NCBI GenBank assembly: GCA_014649155.1
Contig: BMSM01000008.1
Span: 1-64,000, forward strand
Source of the DNA: Streptomyces griseoviridis
GTDB taxonomy: Bacteria; Actinomycetota; Actinomycetes; Streptomycetales; Streptomycetaceae
Reading direction: 5' to 3'
Length of the DNA: 64,000 bases
Part shown: positions 43,699 through 53,084 of the stretch, one piece after another
How positions within the stretch are numbered: position 1 is the stretch's first letter
How the letters are laid out: every line of letters starts with the position of its first letter
Notes under the pieces: generated by a model
The model's input: the letters and a program-made list of their open reading frames with translations, nothing else
Told to the model about the DNA's origin: nothing
Databases searched by the model: none
Position numbers and translations under genes: made by a program

Positions 43699-45072
43699 AT
43701 GGACCGTGGCACCGAGCAGCCCGCGCCCGGCCGCATCCCGCTGGCCGTGGCCGTGGTGGACCGCGACGGGCTGGTCTCCCACTGGAGCCGGGGCGCGCGC
43801 CGCCTGTTCGCCCTCCCCGAGGAGGAGGCCCTCGGCCGCCCCGCCCTCGACCTGCTGCCCGTCTCCGGCGCCCTGCCCGACGCGGACGACCTCTCCCCGT
43901 CCGGCCCGTACGCCGCCCATGACGGTCTCGGCCCGGACCTGGAATCCTCCCCCGGCGGGCGGCTCTCCCGCCCGGCCTCCGGCCGCGCCCGGCTCACCGT
44001 CACCGGCGGTGACCGCGTGGACGTCCTGTGGTGGGCGTACCCCCTGTTGGGGCCCGGCAGGGAACGGCTGCTGGTGCTGGCGGCCGACGCGGGCGCGCTC
44101 CGCCCGGCGGACCCCGGCAAGGCGGCCGTACCGGAGCGGATCGCCCCCGGATTCGCGCTGCGCGCCGACTTCCCCGGCGCCGAGGAGCTGGCCCGGCGGC
44201 TCCCCGAGATCCTGCCCGGCATGAGCGTCGGCGAGAGCGCCCGCATGGTCGCCCGGATCCTCGAACTGGGCTGTCCCGTGCTGGAGTTCAGCCAGGACCA
44301 CCGGGTGCCGGTCTTCCCCGACCGGGGGGTGTGCCGGCGGGCCGTGCGGCGGCGCGCGGCACACGGGGAGCCGCCCCCGGGCGGGCCGCGCCGCGACGGA
44401 CCACCGCCCGACGAGGCGCCGGACCTGGAGTACGCCGCCGTCCGGGAGCGGCTGGAGTTCCTCAACGAGGTCAGCGACCGGACCGGCACCTCCCTCGACC
44501 TGACGGAGACCGTCGCCGAGGTCGGCCGGGCCCTCGTCCCCCGCTTCACCGACGTCGCCGGCACCTACCTGCGGGAACAGGTGGTGGCCGGGGAGGGGTT
44601 CCCGGACGGCGTGCCCGACACCACCACGCTGTGGCACCGGGTGGCCCTGGAGCACACCGGCGAACCCGGCCGCTGGGACGACGTCGTACCCGTAGGCGAG
44701 GCCATGCCCTTCCCGGCGCACACCCCCTTCTTCCAGTGCATGACCACCGGCGAACCCGTCCTGGTGCCCCGGATCACCGAGGAGGCGGGGCACGCCGTCG
44801 CCGCGCAGTGCGAGAAGCGGGACATCCGGCCGCTGATCACCGGCCGGTCCATGCTGGTGGTGCCGCTCAAGGCCCGCCGGGCCGTGCTCGGCTTCATGAT
44901 CCTGCTGCGCCGTCCGGAACGGGCCGTCTTCGACGACATGGACCGGGCCACCGGCGCCGAACTGGCCGCCCGCGCCGGGCTCGTCCTCGACAACGCGCGC
45001 AGGCACACCCGTCGGGAGACGCCGCCGAGACGCTCCAGGACAGCATGCTGGCGCACATATCGGCCCGGCTGA
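43699..45072 (+). pseudogene. SpoIIE-type phosphatase, N-terminal part (PAS and GAF domains), frame-broken
   Basis: This 457-codon frame encodes an N-terminal PAS-like domain (about 15-150), a second PAS-like/linker part and a GAF domain (about 250-435) ending in the signalling helix LVLDNARRHTRRE. In the family the PP2C/SpoIIE domain follows at once with AETLQxSML. Here that sequence continues in the frame one base back, while this frame reads a 20-residue nonsense tail to a stop. A 1-base deletion near 45016-45025 explains it. Together with the next two entries it forms one broken gene, 43699-46171. A sequencing error cannot be excluded. Confidence 0.7.
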
Positions 45073-45443
45073 CGGGCTGCGGCATCGCCACCCGCTGCCT
45101 CCGCGGCACGCTGCCCGGCCGGGTCGGCGGCGACCGGTTCGACGCGGTGAGACTGCCCGGGGCCCGCACCGCGTTCGTCGTCGGCGACGTCGTGGGCCAC
45201 CGCCTGAACTCGGCGGCGACGACGGGCCGGCTGCGCACCGCCGTCCAGACCATGGCCGCTCTCGACCTGCCGCCCGCGCACCTGCTGAGGGGCCTCGACG
45301 ACCTCGCCCAGCGGCTCGGCGACACCTACCTCGCCACCTGCCTGTACGCCGTCTACGCCCCGGTCGCCGGTGAGCTGCGCCTCGCCGGCGCCGGGCACGT
45401 CCACCCGTCCTGGGCCGCGCCGCGGACGGGCGCGGCGAGCTGA
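45018..45443 (+). pseudogene. SpoIIE-type phosphatase, middle part (PP2C-like core), second frame
   Basis: In the frame one base back from the PAS-GAF part, the sequence reads AAETLQDSML, then VGGDRFDAV, then VVGDVVGH and TCLYAVYAPV. These are the metal-binding Asp motifs of SpoIIE/RsbU phosphatases (here GGD and GDVVGH). It breaks again at about 45415-45424 and stops at 45443. An ATG at 45045 could start a short product, but it would lack both halves. The shift is a second single-base loss. Confidence 0.65.
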
Positions 45444-46171
45444 TGGACCTGCCCACCGGTGCACCGATCGGTGTCGGCGGGGTGGCGTTCGAGGCGGTGC
45501 GGGTGCCGGCGTCCGCCGGTGACCGGCTGGTGATGTGCACCGACGGACCGGTGCGGGTGCGCGCCGAGGACATCGGCGTCGGACTGGCCACGCGCCGCGC
45601 GTCCGCCGCGCACCCGGCGGCCTCCACGGACGACGCCTGCGACACCATCGCCCGTACGCTCGCCACGCGCGGCGGGCGCGAGGACGACGCGGCGCTGCTG
45701 ATGGCCCGGCGCGAAGGGCTGGGTCCCGACGCCGCCGCCGAGTGGCGGCTCGGCGGCGGACCGGCCCGGGTCCGCCGGGCCCGCGCCGTGGTCCGCGAAC
45801 GGCTCCGCGCCTGGGACCCGGGCCGGCTCGTGGACCCGGCGGAGCTGCTGGTCAGCGAGCTGGTCACCACCGCCGTACGGCATGCCCGCCGCCCCGTCGT
45901 GCCGCGGCTGGTGCGCGGTGACACCCTGCTGTGCGAGGCGGACGACGACCACGGACCGCCCACCCTGCCGGACGCCGGGCCCGAAGCCGCGTCCGGGCGC
46001 GGACTGCTGGTGGTGGGCACCCTCGCCCGCGAGTGGGGCACCAGCCGCACGGCGACCGGCAAGACCGTCCGGGCCGAACTGGCCCCGCCCGTCCCGCCCG
46101 GCGGTGAAGGCCCTCGGAGGGGGCGTGAAGGTACCGGTGGGCCGCTTGTGGGGCGGGCCGGCGCGCGGTAG
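45443..46171 (+). pseudogene. SpoIIE-type phosphatase, C-terminal part (phosphatase end and HATPase), third frame
   Basis: A 242-codon frame starting at an ATG that overlaps the previous stop (TGATG), so reinitiation is conceivable. It continues the phosphatase fold (MDLPTGAPIGVGGVAFEAV; MCTDGP; GREDDAALL) and then an RsbW-like ATPase domain. The ATPase N-box reads VSELVTTAVRHA, with Thr where Asn normally binds Mg-ATP, and the following strand is scrambled. This supports real decay rather than only a sequencing error. The frame reads ADGRGEL just upstream of the ATG, so the coding sequence once continued through. Confidence 0.65.
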
Positions 46172-46228
46172 ACCGTACTGGCCCGTCACTCGCGACGGGC
46201 CGGACCGTCGCACCCTGGGGGGTCGGGC

Positions 46229-46954
46229 ATGAGCGTGACGAGACAGTACCGGGACGCCTGGGAGGGGTTCTGGCGGGAGGCCCCCGAAGCGCCGCACGCG
46301 GTGTTCTGGGACGCGGAACCGGCGCTGACCGCCGGCCGTCATCTGGCCCTCTTCGAACCGCACCTGACCGACCCCGGCCTGCCGATGGTGGACCTCGGCT
46401 GCGGCAACGGCACCCAGACCCGCTACCTCGCCTACCGGTTCGCCCGGGTCGTCGGCGCCGACCTGTCCGCCGCCGCGCTCGACCGGGCCCGCCGCGCCGA
46501 CCCCGCCGGGCGGGCCGCCTACCGGCAACTGGACATCACCGACAAGGGCGAGGTGCAGAGCCTGCACGCCGAACTCGGGGACGCCAACGTCTACCTGCGG
46601 GGCGTCCTGCACCAGACGGCGCCCGACGACCGGCAGCAGGTGGCCGACGCGCTCGCCGCGCTGCTCGGCAGGCGGGGCCGGGCCTTCCTGGTCGAGCCGG
46701 CCGAGGCGGCGGTGCCGGTCCTGGCCGGTCTCGCCGAGGACCCCGGGGGGCCGCCGCCGAAGCTGGAGCCGGTCCTGCGGCACGGCATGGCGCCCGGCAC
46801 CCTCGTGGACGACGCGGTGCCGGACCATGTGCGGGCGGCCGGTCTGGAGGTGCTCCGGCAGGGGGAACTGCCGCTCGTCACCACGGAGTACCGGCCCGAC
46901 GGCACCCGGATCGAGCTGCCGTCGATCTGGCTGGTCGTCGGGCCGGCGGGCTGA
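46229..46954 (+). CDS. Class I SAM-dependent methyltransferase
   Basis: A 241-residue Rossmann-fold methyltransferase. Motif I is MVDLGCGNGTQTRYLA and motif II includes VVGADLSAAAL, which bind S-adenosylmethionine; motif IV lies near ANVYLRGVLHQ. The C-terminal strands are normal and the length is typical. The acceptor cannot be deduced; small-molecule or secondary-metabolite methylation is usual for this group. GGGGGG precedes ATG 46229. It lies in a decaying neighbourhood but looks intact. Confidence 0.82.
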   Translation: MSVTRQYRDAWEGFWREAPEAPHAVFWDAEPALTAGRHLALFEPHLTDPGLPMVDLGCGNGTQTRYLAYRFARVVGADLSAAALDRARRADPAGRAAYRQLDITDKGEVQSLHAELGDANVYLRGVLHQTAPDDRQQVADALAALLGRRGRAFLVEPAEAAVPVLAGLAEDPGGPPPKLEPVLRHGMAPGTLVDDAVPDHVRAAGLEVLRQGELPLVTTEYRPDGTRIELPSIWLVVGPAG

Positions 46955-46999
46955 CGTACGGCCGGTCCGCCGGCCGCGCTCCCGGCGGCGGACCGGACC

Positions 47000-47440
47000 G
47001 GGGGGCAGCCGCCGCGGGGCGGGCGCGGCGGTACAGGACCCGGCCGGCGACCGCGAGCGCGGCGGTCCCCGGCACGGTGACGCCGGTGGACGCGAGGCTG
47101 CCGCCGGCCGGGGGTGCCGTGCCGCCGCTGCCGGGGGTGGTGGTGGCGCTCGGGCCGGGGCGGGGCCGGTGTCCACCGGGCCCTGGCCGGTGACGCTCAC
47201 CGGGACCCTCACGCCCCGGGTGCGGTCGCCGGAGCGGGTGCGGCCGGCGCCGACCGCCGCGTCGTCGCCCTGGAGGACGGGGTCCTCCTCGGCTCCGGCC
47301 CGCGCACCCCGCTGGTCGTCGGCCTCCTGGTGGACCGCGTCCACCGCGCCCGAGCGCCACCGGCCCCCGAACGCCCGCGCGGGGTCCAGGCGGGTGTCCG
47401 CGCTCGCTGGTCGGTTCCTCCCGCGGCGCGTAACGTGACG
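47000..47440 (-). pseudogene. Remnant of a sortase-anchored (LAxTG) surface protein
   Basis: On the minus strand one frame reads RGVRVPVSVTGQGPVDTGP. After a frame change near 47150-47170 another reads a Ser/Thr/Gly/Pro linker, GGSLASTGVTVPG, a hydrophobic stretch (TAALAVAG) and RRARP. LASTG plus hydrophobic helix plus Arg tail is the class-E sortase signal of Streptomyces. There is no start, no stop at the expected place, and a broken frame. The region is otherwise gene-free. Confidence 0.4.
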
Positions 47441-47444
47441 GACC

Positions 47445-48278
47445 ATGAAGATCCTGATCAGCGCCGACATGGAGGGCGCCACCGGCGTGACCTGGCCGGC
47501 CGACGTGCTGCCGGGGACGCCGCAGTGGGAGCGGTGCCGGTCGATGTTCACCTCGGACGTCGACGCCGCCGTACGGGGCTTCTACGACGGCGGCGCCGAC
47601 GAGGTCCTGGTCAACGAGGCGCACTGGACCATGCGCAACCTGCTCCTCGAAGACCTGGACGAGCGCGCCCAGATGCTCACCGGACGGCACAAGGCCCTCT
47701 CCATGGTGGAGGGCGTCCAGTACGGCGACGTGGACGGCGTCGCCTTCGTCGGCTACCACGCGGGCGCCGGCACGGAGGGCGTCCTCGCCCACACCTACCT
47801 CGCCAACCAGATCACCGGCGTCTGGCTGAACGGCGTACGGGCCAGCGAGGGCCTGCTCAACGCCCACGTCGTCGCCGAGTACGGCGTCCCCGTGGTGCTG
47901 GTCACCGGTGACGACGTGGCCTGCGAGGACGCCCTCGGCTACGCGCCCGAGGCGCTGAAGGTCGCCGTCAAGGACCACGTCTCGCGGTACGCGGCCGTGT
48001 GCCGCACGCCCGCCCGGACCGCCGCCGGGATCCGGGCCGCGGCCAAGGAGGCGGCGGCGCTGGCGGTGCGGTACGAACCGGTGCCCGGCGGTCCGTTCAC
48101 CGTCGCCGTCGAGTTCGACGCCGAGCACCTGGCGGCGGCCTCGACCGTGGTGCCCGGCGTCGAGCGCACCGGGGAGCGGAAGGTGGCGTACACCTCCGGC
48201 ACCATGTACGAGGGCATCAGGACCTTCAAGGCGGTCACCACGATCGCCTCGGCCGCCGTGGAGGAGACCTATGGCTGA
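47445..48278 (+). CDS. M55 family D-aminopeptidase (DppA-like)
   Basis: A 277-residue zinc peptidase of the DppA family, which removes D-amino acids (D-Ala) from the N-terminus of short peptides. The metal motif SADMEGATG gives Asp-x-Glu near the N-terminus; later motifs are LVNEAHWTMRN and VGYHAGAGT (catalytic/metal His). Length and order match B. subtilis DppA. It heads four consecutive peptidase genes and overlaps the M20 start by 8 bp. Cytoplasmic: no signal peptide. Confidence 0.9.
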   Translation: MKILISADMEGATGVTWPADVLPGTPQWERCRSMFTSDVDAAVRGFYDGGADEVLVNEAHWTMRNLLLEDLDERAQMLTGRHKALSMVEGVQYGDVDGVAFVGYHAGAGTEGVLAHTYLANQITGVWLNGVRASEGLLNAHVVAEYGVPVVLVTGDDVACEDALGYAPEALKVAVKDHVSRYAAVCRTPARTAAGIRAAAKEAAALAVRYEPVPGGPFTVAVEFDAEHLAAASTVVPGVERTGERKVAYTSGTMYEGIRTFKAVTTIASAAVEETYG

Positions 48279-49575
48279 CGGACAGGCACTCGACGAGGTC
48301 GTCCGCTTCACCTCCGAGCTGATCCGCATCGACACCACCAACCGGGGCGGCGGCGACTGCCGGGAGCGCCCCGCCGCCGAGTACGCCGCCGCCCGCCTCG
48401 CCGAGGCCGGTCTCGAACCGGTCCTGCTGGAGCGCACCGAGGGCCGCACCAACGTGGTGGCACGGGTGCCGGGCACCGACCCGTCGGCGGACGCCCTGCT
48501 GCTCCACGGTCACCTCGACGTCGTCCCCGCCGAGGCCGCCGACTGGAGCGTGCACCCCTTCTCCGGGGAGGTCCGCGACGGTGTCGTCTGGGGGCGCGGC
48601 GCGGTCGACATGAAGAACATGGACGCGATGATCCTCGCCGTCGTCCGCGGCTGGGCCCGCCAGGGCGTCCGGCCCCGGCGGGACGTGGTGATCGCCTTCA
48701 CCGCCGACGAGGAGGCCAGCGCCGAGGACGGCTCCGGGTTCCTCGCCGACCGGCACCCCGGGCTGTTCGAGGGCTGCACCGAGGGGATCAGCGAGTCCGG
48801 GGCGTTCACCTTCCACGACGGCACCGGCCGGCAGCTCTACCCGATCGCGGCGGGCGAGCGGGGCACCGGCTGGCTGAAGCTCACCGCGCGCGGCCGGGCG
48901 GGCCACGGCTCCAAGGTCAACCGGGAGAACGCGGTCACCCGGCTCGCCGCCGCCGTCACCCGCATCGGGGAACACACCTGGCCGCCGCGCCCGACCCCCA
49001 CCGTCCGCGCCGCCCTCACCGCACTCGCCGCGCTCTACGGCATCGACCCCGACCTCGACGACGTCGACGCCCTCCTGGAGAAACTCGGACCCGCCGCCAG
49101 GCTGGTGGAGGCGACCGTCCGCAACAGCGCCAATCCGACCATGCTGGACGCCGGATACAAGCTCAACGTCATCCCCGGCGAGGCGACCGCGTACATCGAC
49201 GGACGCTTTCTGCCGGGCGGTGAGGAGGAATTCCGGACCACCCTGGACCGGCTCACCGGCCCGGACGTCGACTGGGAGTTCGACCACCGCGAGGTCGCGC
49301 TCCAGGCACCCCTCGACTCGCCGACGTACGCGCGGATGCGGGCCGCCGTCGAGGCGTTCGCGCCGGAGGGCCACGTGGTGCCGTACTGCATGTCGGGCGG
49401 CACGGACGCCAAGCAGTTCTCGCGGCTGGGGATCACCGGCTACGGCTTCACCCCGCTGCGGCTGCCCGAGGGCTACGACTACCAGGCCCTCTTCCACGGG
49501 GTGGACGAACGGGTCCCCGTGGACGCCCTGCACTTCGGGGTGCGGGTGCTCGACCGGTTCCTGCGGACGGCCTGA
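48271..49575 (+). CDS. M20 family metallopeptidase
   Basis: A 434-residue two-zinc exopeptidase/deacylase. Ligands and catalytic residues are H81-x-D83 (HGHLDVVP), D113 (GRGAVDMKN), the Glu pair E147-E148 (ADEEAS) and the late His in LFHGVDE. A dimerisation domain is inserted at about 190-310. Members split dipeptides, N-acyl amino acids or succinyl-diaminopimelate. With DppA upstream (8-bp overlap) it is most likely a peptide-degrading step. Confidence 0.88.
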   Translation: MADGQALDEVVRFTSELIRIDTTNRGGGDCRERPAAEYAAARLAEAGLEPVLLERTEGRTNVVARVPGTDPSADALLLHGHLDVVPAEAADWSVHPFSGEVRDGVVWGRGAVDMKNMDAMILAVVRGWARQGVRPRRDVVIAFTADEEASAEDGSGFLADRHPGLFEGCTEGISESGAFTFHDGTGRQLYPIAAGERGTGWLKLTARGRAGHGSKVNRENAVTRLAAAVTRIGEHTWPPRPTPTVRAALTALAALYGIDPDLDDVDALLEKLGPAARLVEATVRNSANPTMLDAGYKLNVIPGEATAYIDGRFLPGGEEEFRTTLDRLTGPDVDWEFDHREVALQAPLDSPTYARMRAAVEAFAPEGHVVPYCMSGGTDAKQFSRLGITGYGFTPLRLPEGYDYQALFHGVDERVPVDALHFGVRVLDRFLRTA

Positions 49576-49581
49576 CGGCGG

Positions 49582-51546
49582 ATGGGGGAGACAGTGCGGA
49601 CCCTGGCGTACGGAGCGTGGCCCTCGCCGATCGACGCGGCGCTCGCCGCCGCGCACGACGGGCGGCCCGACGACGTGGCCTTCGTCGGTGACGAGGTGTG
49701 GTGGACCGCGCCCCGGCCCGCCGAGGGCGGCCGGCGCACCCTGGTGCGGCGGCGCGCGGACGGCGGTGAGGAGGCCCTGCTGCCCGCGCCGTGGAACGTG
49801 CGCAGCCGGGTCATCGAGTACGGCGGCCGGCCCTGGGCGGCGACCGTCGACGGGGACGGGCCGCTGGTGGTGTTCGTGCACTTCGCCGACCAGCGGCTGT
49901 ACCGCTGGCGGCCGGGCGGCGAACCCGTCCCGCTCACGCCGGTCTCGGCGGTCGGCGGCGGCCTGCGCTGGGCCGAGCCGCAGCCGCTGCCCGCGCGCGG
50001 CGAGGTCTGGTGCGTCCTGGAGGAGTTCACCGGCGGGGGACCCACCGACGTACGCCGGGTCCTGGCGGCCGTACCGCTGGACGGCTCGGCGGCCGGGGAC
50101 CGGGGCGCGGTGCGCGAACTCACCGGCGAGCGGCACCGGTTCGTCACGGGTCCCCGGCTCGCCCCGGACGGCCGGCGCGCGGCCTGGCTGGCCTGGGACC
50201 ACCCGCGGATGCCCTGGGACGGCACCGAGCTGCTGGTCGCCGAAGTCGGCGACGACGGCGTGTTCGGACCGCCCCGCACGGTCGCGGGCGGCCCCGAGGA
50301 GTCGATCGCGCAGGCCGACTGGGACCGCGACGGCCGGCTGCTGCACGTCTCCGACCGCACCGGCTGGTGGAACCTGTACCGGGACGGCCGGCCGCTCTGC
50401 CCCCGCGAGGAGGAGTTCGGCGGGCCGCTGTGGAAGCTGGGCCTGCGCTGGTTCGCCCCGCTGGACAACGGCCTGGTCGCCGTCGTGCACGGCCGCGGCG
50501 CCGGCGCTCTCGGCGTCCTCGACCCCGAGACCGGCGAGGTCGTCGACGCGGCCGGCCCGTGGACCGAGTTCGCCGCCGGGATCGCCGCCTACGGGGAGCG
50601 GATCGCCGCCGTCGGCGCCAGCCCGCGCAGCGCCCACGAGGTGGTCGAGCTGGACACCCGCACCGGCCGGGCCCGGGTGATCGGCGCCGCCCACGACGAC
50701 GCCGTCGACCCCGCCTACTACCCCGAGCCGCAGATCCGCACCTTCACCGGACCGGACGGACGGGACATCCACGCGCACGTCTACCCGCCGCACCACCCGG
50801 ACTGCGCCGCCCCCGCCGGCGAACTGCCCCCGTACGTCATCCGGGCGCACGGCGGACCCACCAGCCGGTCCCCGCTCGTCCTCGACCTGGAGATCGCCTA
50901 CTTCACCTCCCGGGGCATCGGCGTCGCCGAGGTCGACTACGGCGGCTCCACCGGCCACGGCCGCGCCTACCGCGAGCGGCTGCGCGGGCAGTGGGGCGTG
51001 GTCGACGTCGAGGACTGCGCGGCCGTCGCCCTCGCCCTCGCCGACGAGGGCACCGCCGACCGCGCCCGGCTCGCGGTGCGCGGCGGCAGCGCGGGCGGCT
51101 GGACCGCCGCCGCCTCCCTCGCCGGCACCGACGTGTACGCCTGCGGCACGGTCCTCTACCCCGTCCTCGACCTCACCGGCTGGGGCGCCGGGGAGACCCA
51201 CGACTTCGAGTCCCGGTACCTGGACTCCCTGATCGGCCCCTACGACGAGGTCCCCGCCCGGTACGCGGAACGCTCGCCCGCCGAGCACGCCGACCGGATC
51301 ACCGCGCCGTTCCTGCTGCTCCAGGGCCTGGACGACGTGATCTGCCCGCCCGCGCAGTGCGAACGGTTCCTCGCCCGGATGGCGGGCCGCCGGGTCCCGC
51401 ACGCCTACCTGGCCTTCGAGGGCGAGGGGCACGGCTTCCGCCGGGCGGAGACCATGGTGCGCGCCCTGGAGGCCGAACTCTCCCTGTACGCCCAGGTGTT
51501 CGGACTCGACACGCCCGGCGTCCCCACCCTGGAGCTGACCGAGTGA
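49582..51546 (+). CDS. S9 family prolyl oligopeptidase-type peptidase
   Basis: A 654-residue serine peptidase. Residues about 40-400 form a beta-propeller (repeated WxxP/D strands) that restricts access to small peptides. Residues about 405-654 are an alpha/beta hydrolase with S503 (RGGSAGG), D584 (LQGLDDV) and H617 (EGHGF). It resembles acylaminoacyl- or dipeptidyl-peptidases. No signal peptide, so cytoplasmic. ATG 49582 follows the M20 stop by six bases; GTG 49594 is an alternative. The stop overlaps the S66 start (GTGA). Confidence 0.9.
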   Translation: MGETVRTLAYGAWPSPIDAALAAAHDGRPDDVAFVGDEVWWTAPRPAEGGRRTLVRRRADGGEEALLPAPWNVRSRVIEYGGRPWAATVDGDGPLVVFVHFADQRLYRWRPGGEPVPLTPVSAVGGGLRWAEPQPLPARGEVWCVLEEFTGGGPTDVRRVLAAVPLDGSAAGDRGAVRELTGERHRFVTGPRLAPDGRRAAWLAWDHPRMPWDGTELLVAEVGDDGVFGPPRTVAGGPEESIAQADWDRDGRLLHVSDRTGWWNLYRDGRPLCPREEEFGGPLWKLGLRWFAPLDNGLVAVVHGRGAGALGVLDPETGEVVDAAGPWTEFAAGIAAYGERIAAVGASPRSAHEVVELDTRTGRARVIGAAHDDAVDPAYYPEPQIRTFTGPDGRDIHAHVYPPHHPDCAAPAGELPPYVIRAHGGPTSRSPLVLDLEIAYFTSRGIGVAEVDYGGSTGHGRAYRERLRGQWGVVDVEDCAAVALALADEGTADRARLAVRGGSAGGWTAAASLAGTDVYACGTVLYPVLDLTGWGAGETHDFESRYLDSLIGPYDEVPARYAERSPAEHADRITAPFLLLQGLDDVICPPAQCERFLARMAGRRVPHAYLAFEGEGHGFRRAETMVRALEAELSLYAQVFGLDTPGVPTLELTE

Positions 51547-52466
51547 ACGACCTGACCCGGCCCCGACGCCTCGCCCCCGGCGCCCGGGTGGCCGTCGTCG
51601 CGCCCAGCGGCCCCGTCCCCGAGGAGCGGTTGCAGGCGGGCCTCGACGTGCTGCGCGGCTGGGACCTCGACCCGGTGGTCGCGGCGCACGCCCTGGACCG
51701 GCACGGCACCTTCGGCTACCTCGCCGGCACCGACGCCGACCGGGCCGCCGACCTCCAGGCGGCCTGGTGCGACCCGGCCGTCGACGCGGTCCTGTGCGCC
51801 CGCGGCGGCTACGGCGCCCAGCGCGTGGTGGACCTGCTCGACTGGGACGCGCTGCGCGCCGCCGGCCCCAAGGTCCTCGTCGGCTTCAGCGACATCACCG
51901 CGCTGCACGAGGCGTTCGCCGTCCGGCTCGGCCTGGTCACCCTGCACGGGCCGATGGCGGCCGGCGTCGACTTCCTGAAGAACGCCCGCGCCCAGGAGCA
52001 TCTGAAGGCCACCCTGTTCGCGCCGGAGACGGTCCGCACGCTCACCTCCGGCGGCGCGGCGCTGGTCCCGGGCCGGGCCCGGGGCGTCACCCTCGGCGGC
52101 TGCCTCTCCCTGCTCGCCGCCGACCTGGGCACCCCGCACGCCCGGCCCGGCGCGCGCGGCGGGCTGCTGTGCCTGGAGGACGTGGGGGAGGAGACGTACC
52201 GCCTGGACCGCTGCCTCACCCAGCTCCTGCGGGCCGGCTGGCTGGACGGCGTGCGCGGCGTGCTGCTCGGCTCCTGGGAGGACTGCGGGACCCCGGACCG
52301 GGTCCGCGCGCTCCTCGCCGACCGGCTCGGCGGCCTCGGCGTGCCCGTCGCCGAGGAGTTCGGCTTCGGGCACTGCGCGGGCGCCCTGACCGTCCCCTTC
52401 GGCGTGAGCGCCGAACTCGACGCGGACGCCGGGACGCTGACCCTGGACGAACCGGCGCTGCGCTGA
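51543..52466 (+). CDS. S66 family LD-carboxypeptidase (muramoyltetrapeptide type)
   Basis: A 307-residue serine carboxypeptidase that removes the terminal D-Ala from wall tetrapeptides (L-Dap-D-Ala bond), or cleaves related compounds such as microcin C. The triad is S116 (VGFSDITAL), E212 (LCLEDVGEE) and H277 (FGFGHC). GTG 51543 overlaps the S9 stop by GTGA. No signal peptide, so it acts in the cytoplasm on recycled muropeptides. With DppA three genes upstream, the operon covers both ends of D-amino-acid peptides. Confidence 0.9.
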   Translation: MNDLTRPRRLAPGARVAVVAPSGPVPEERLQAGLDVLRGWDLDPVVAAHALDRHGTFGYLAGTDADRAADLQAAWCDPAVDAVLCARGGYGAQRVVDLLDWDALRAAGPKVLVGFSDITALHEAFAVRLGLVTLHGPMAAGVDFLKNARAQEHLKATLFAPETVRTLTSGGAALVPGRARGVTLGGCLSLLAADLGTPHARPGARGGLLCLEDVGEETYRLDRCLTQLLRAGWLDGVRGVLLGSWEDCGTPDRVRALLADRLGGLGVPVAEEFGFGHCAGALTVPFGVSAELDADAGTLTLDEPALR

Positions 52467-52510
52467 CCGCCACGGGAGGCGCCGCGCCGGCCGCGGCGTA
52501 AGGTGACCGC

Positions 52511-53071
52511 ATGCCGCACCCCGCACCCCGCTACCTCGCCGAGGGCCCCCGCGTGGGCATCCGGCACTTCACCCCGGAGGACGGGCCGGAGTTCACCGCC
52601 CGGGCCCGGGAGAGCAAGGACCTGCACCATCCGTGGCTCTTCCCGCCGGACAGCGCCCCGGCGTACGCCCGGTACGTGGGCCGGCTGATCGAGGACCCCA
52701 CCAAGGCCGGGTTCCTGGTGTGCGAGAAGGACGGCCCCGCGGCCGGGGCCCTCGCCGGGTTCATCAACATCAACAACATCGTCGAGGGCGGCTTCCTCAG
52801 CGGCGCCCTCGGCTACGGCGCCTTCGCGCACGCGGCGGGCCGGGGGCTGATGCGCGAGGGCCTCGGCCTCGTCGTGCGGTACGCCTTCGGACCGCTGCGG
52901 CTGCACCGGCTGGAGATCAACGTCCAGCCGGGCAACGCCGCCTCGATCGCCCTGGCCCGCGCCTGCGGCTTCCGGCTGGAGGGCTTCTCCCCGAAGATGC
53001 TCTACGTCGACGGGGACTGGCGGGACCACGAGCGGTGGGCGATCACCGCGGAGACGGTGACCTCCGGGTGA
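52511..53071 (+). CDS. GNAT family N-acetyltransferase (RimJ/RimL-like)
   Basis: A 186-residue acetyltransferase of the RimJ/RimL type. The acetyl-CoA loop lies around YGAFAHAAGRGLMREG, and the characteristic RLEINVQPGNAASIALARACGFRLEGF strand-helix is near the C-terminus. It could acetylate a ribosomal protein N-terminus or a small amine. A strong ATG 52511 stands 44 bases after the S66 gene, so it may be the last gene of the peptidase operon. Confidence 0.85.
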   Translation: MPHPAPRYLAEGPRVGIRHFTPEDGPEFTARARESKDLHHPWLFPPDSAPAYARYVGRLIEDPTKAGFLVCEKDGPAAGALAGFININNIVEGGFLSGALGYGAFAHAAGRGLMREGLGLVVRYAFGPLRLHRLEINVQPGNAASIALARACGFRLEGFSPKMLYVDGDWRDHERWAITAETVTSG

Positions 53072-53084
53072 CGCCGGCCGGTGC

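Noticed and set aside
48235..51432. A 1065-codon minus-strand open frame opposite the peptidases
   Set aside because: Shadow of the M20 and S9 genes; no motif, unusual composition.
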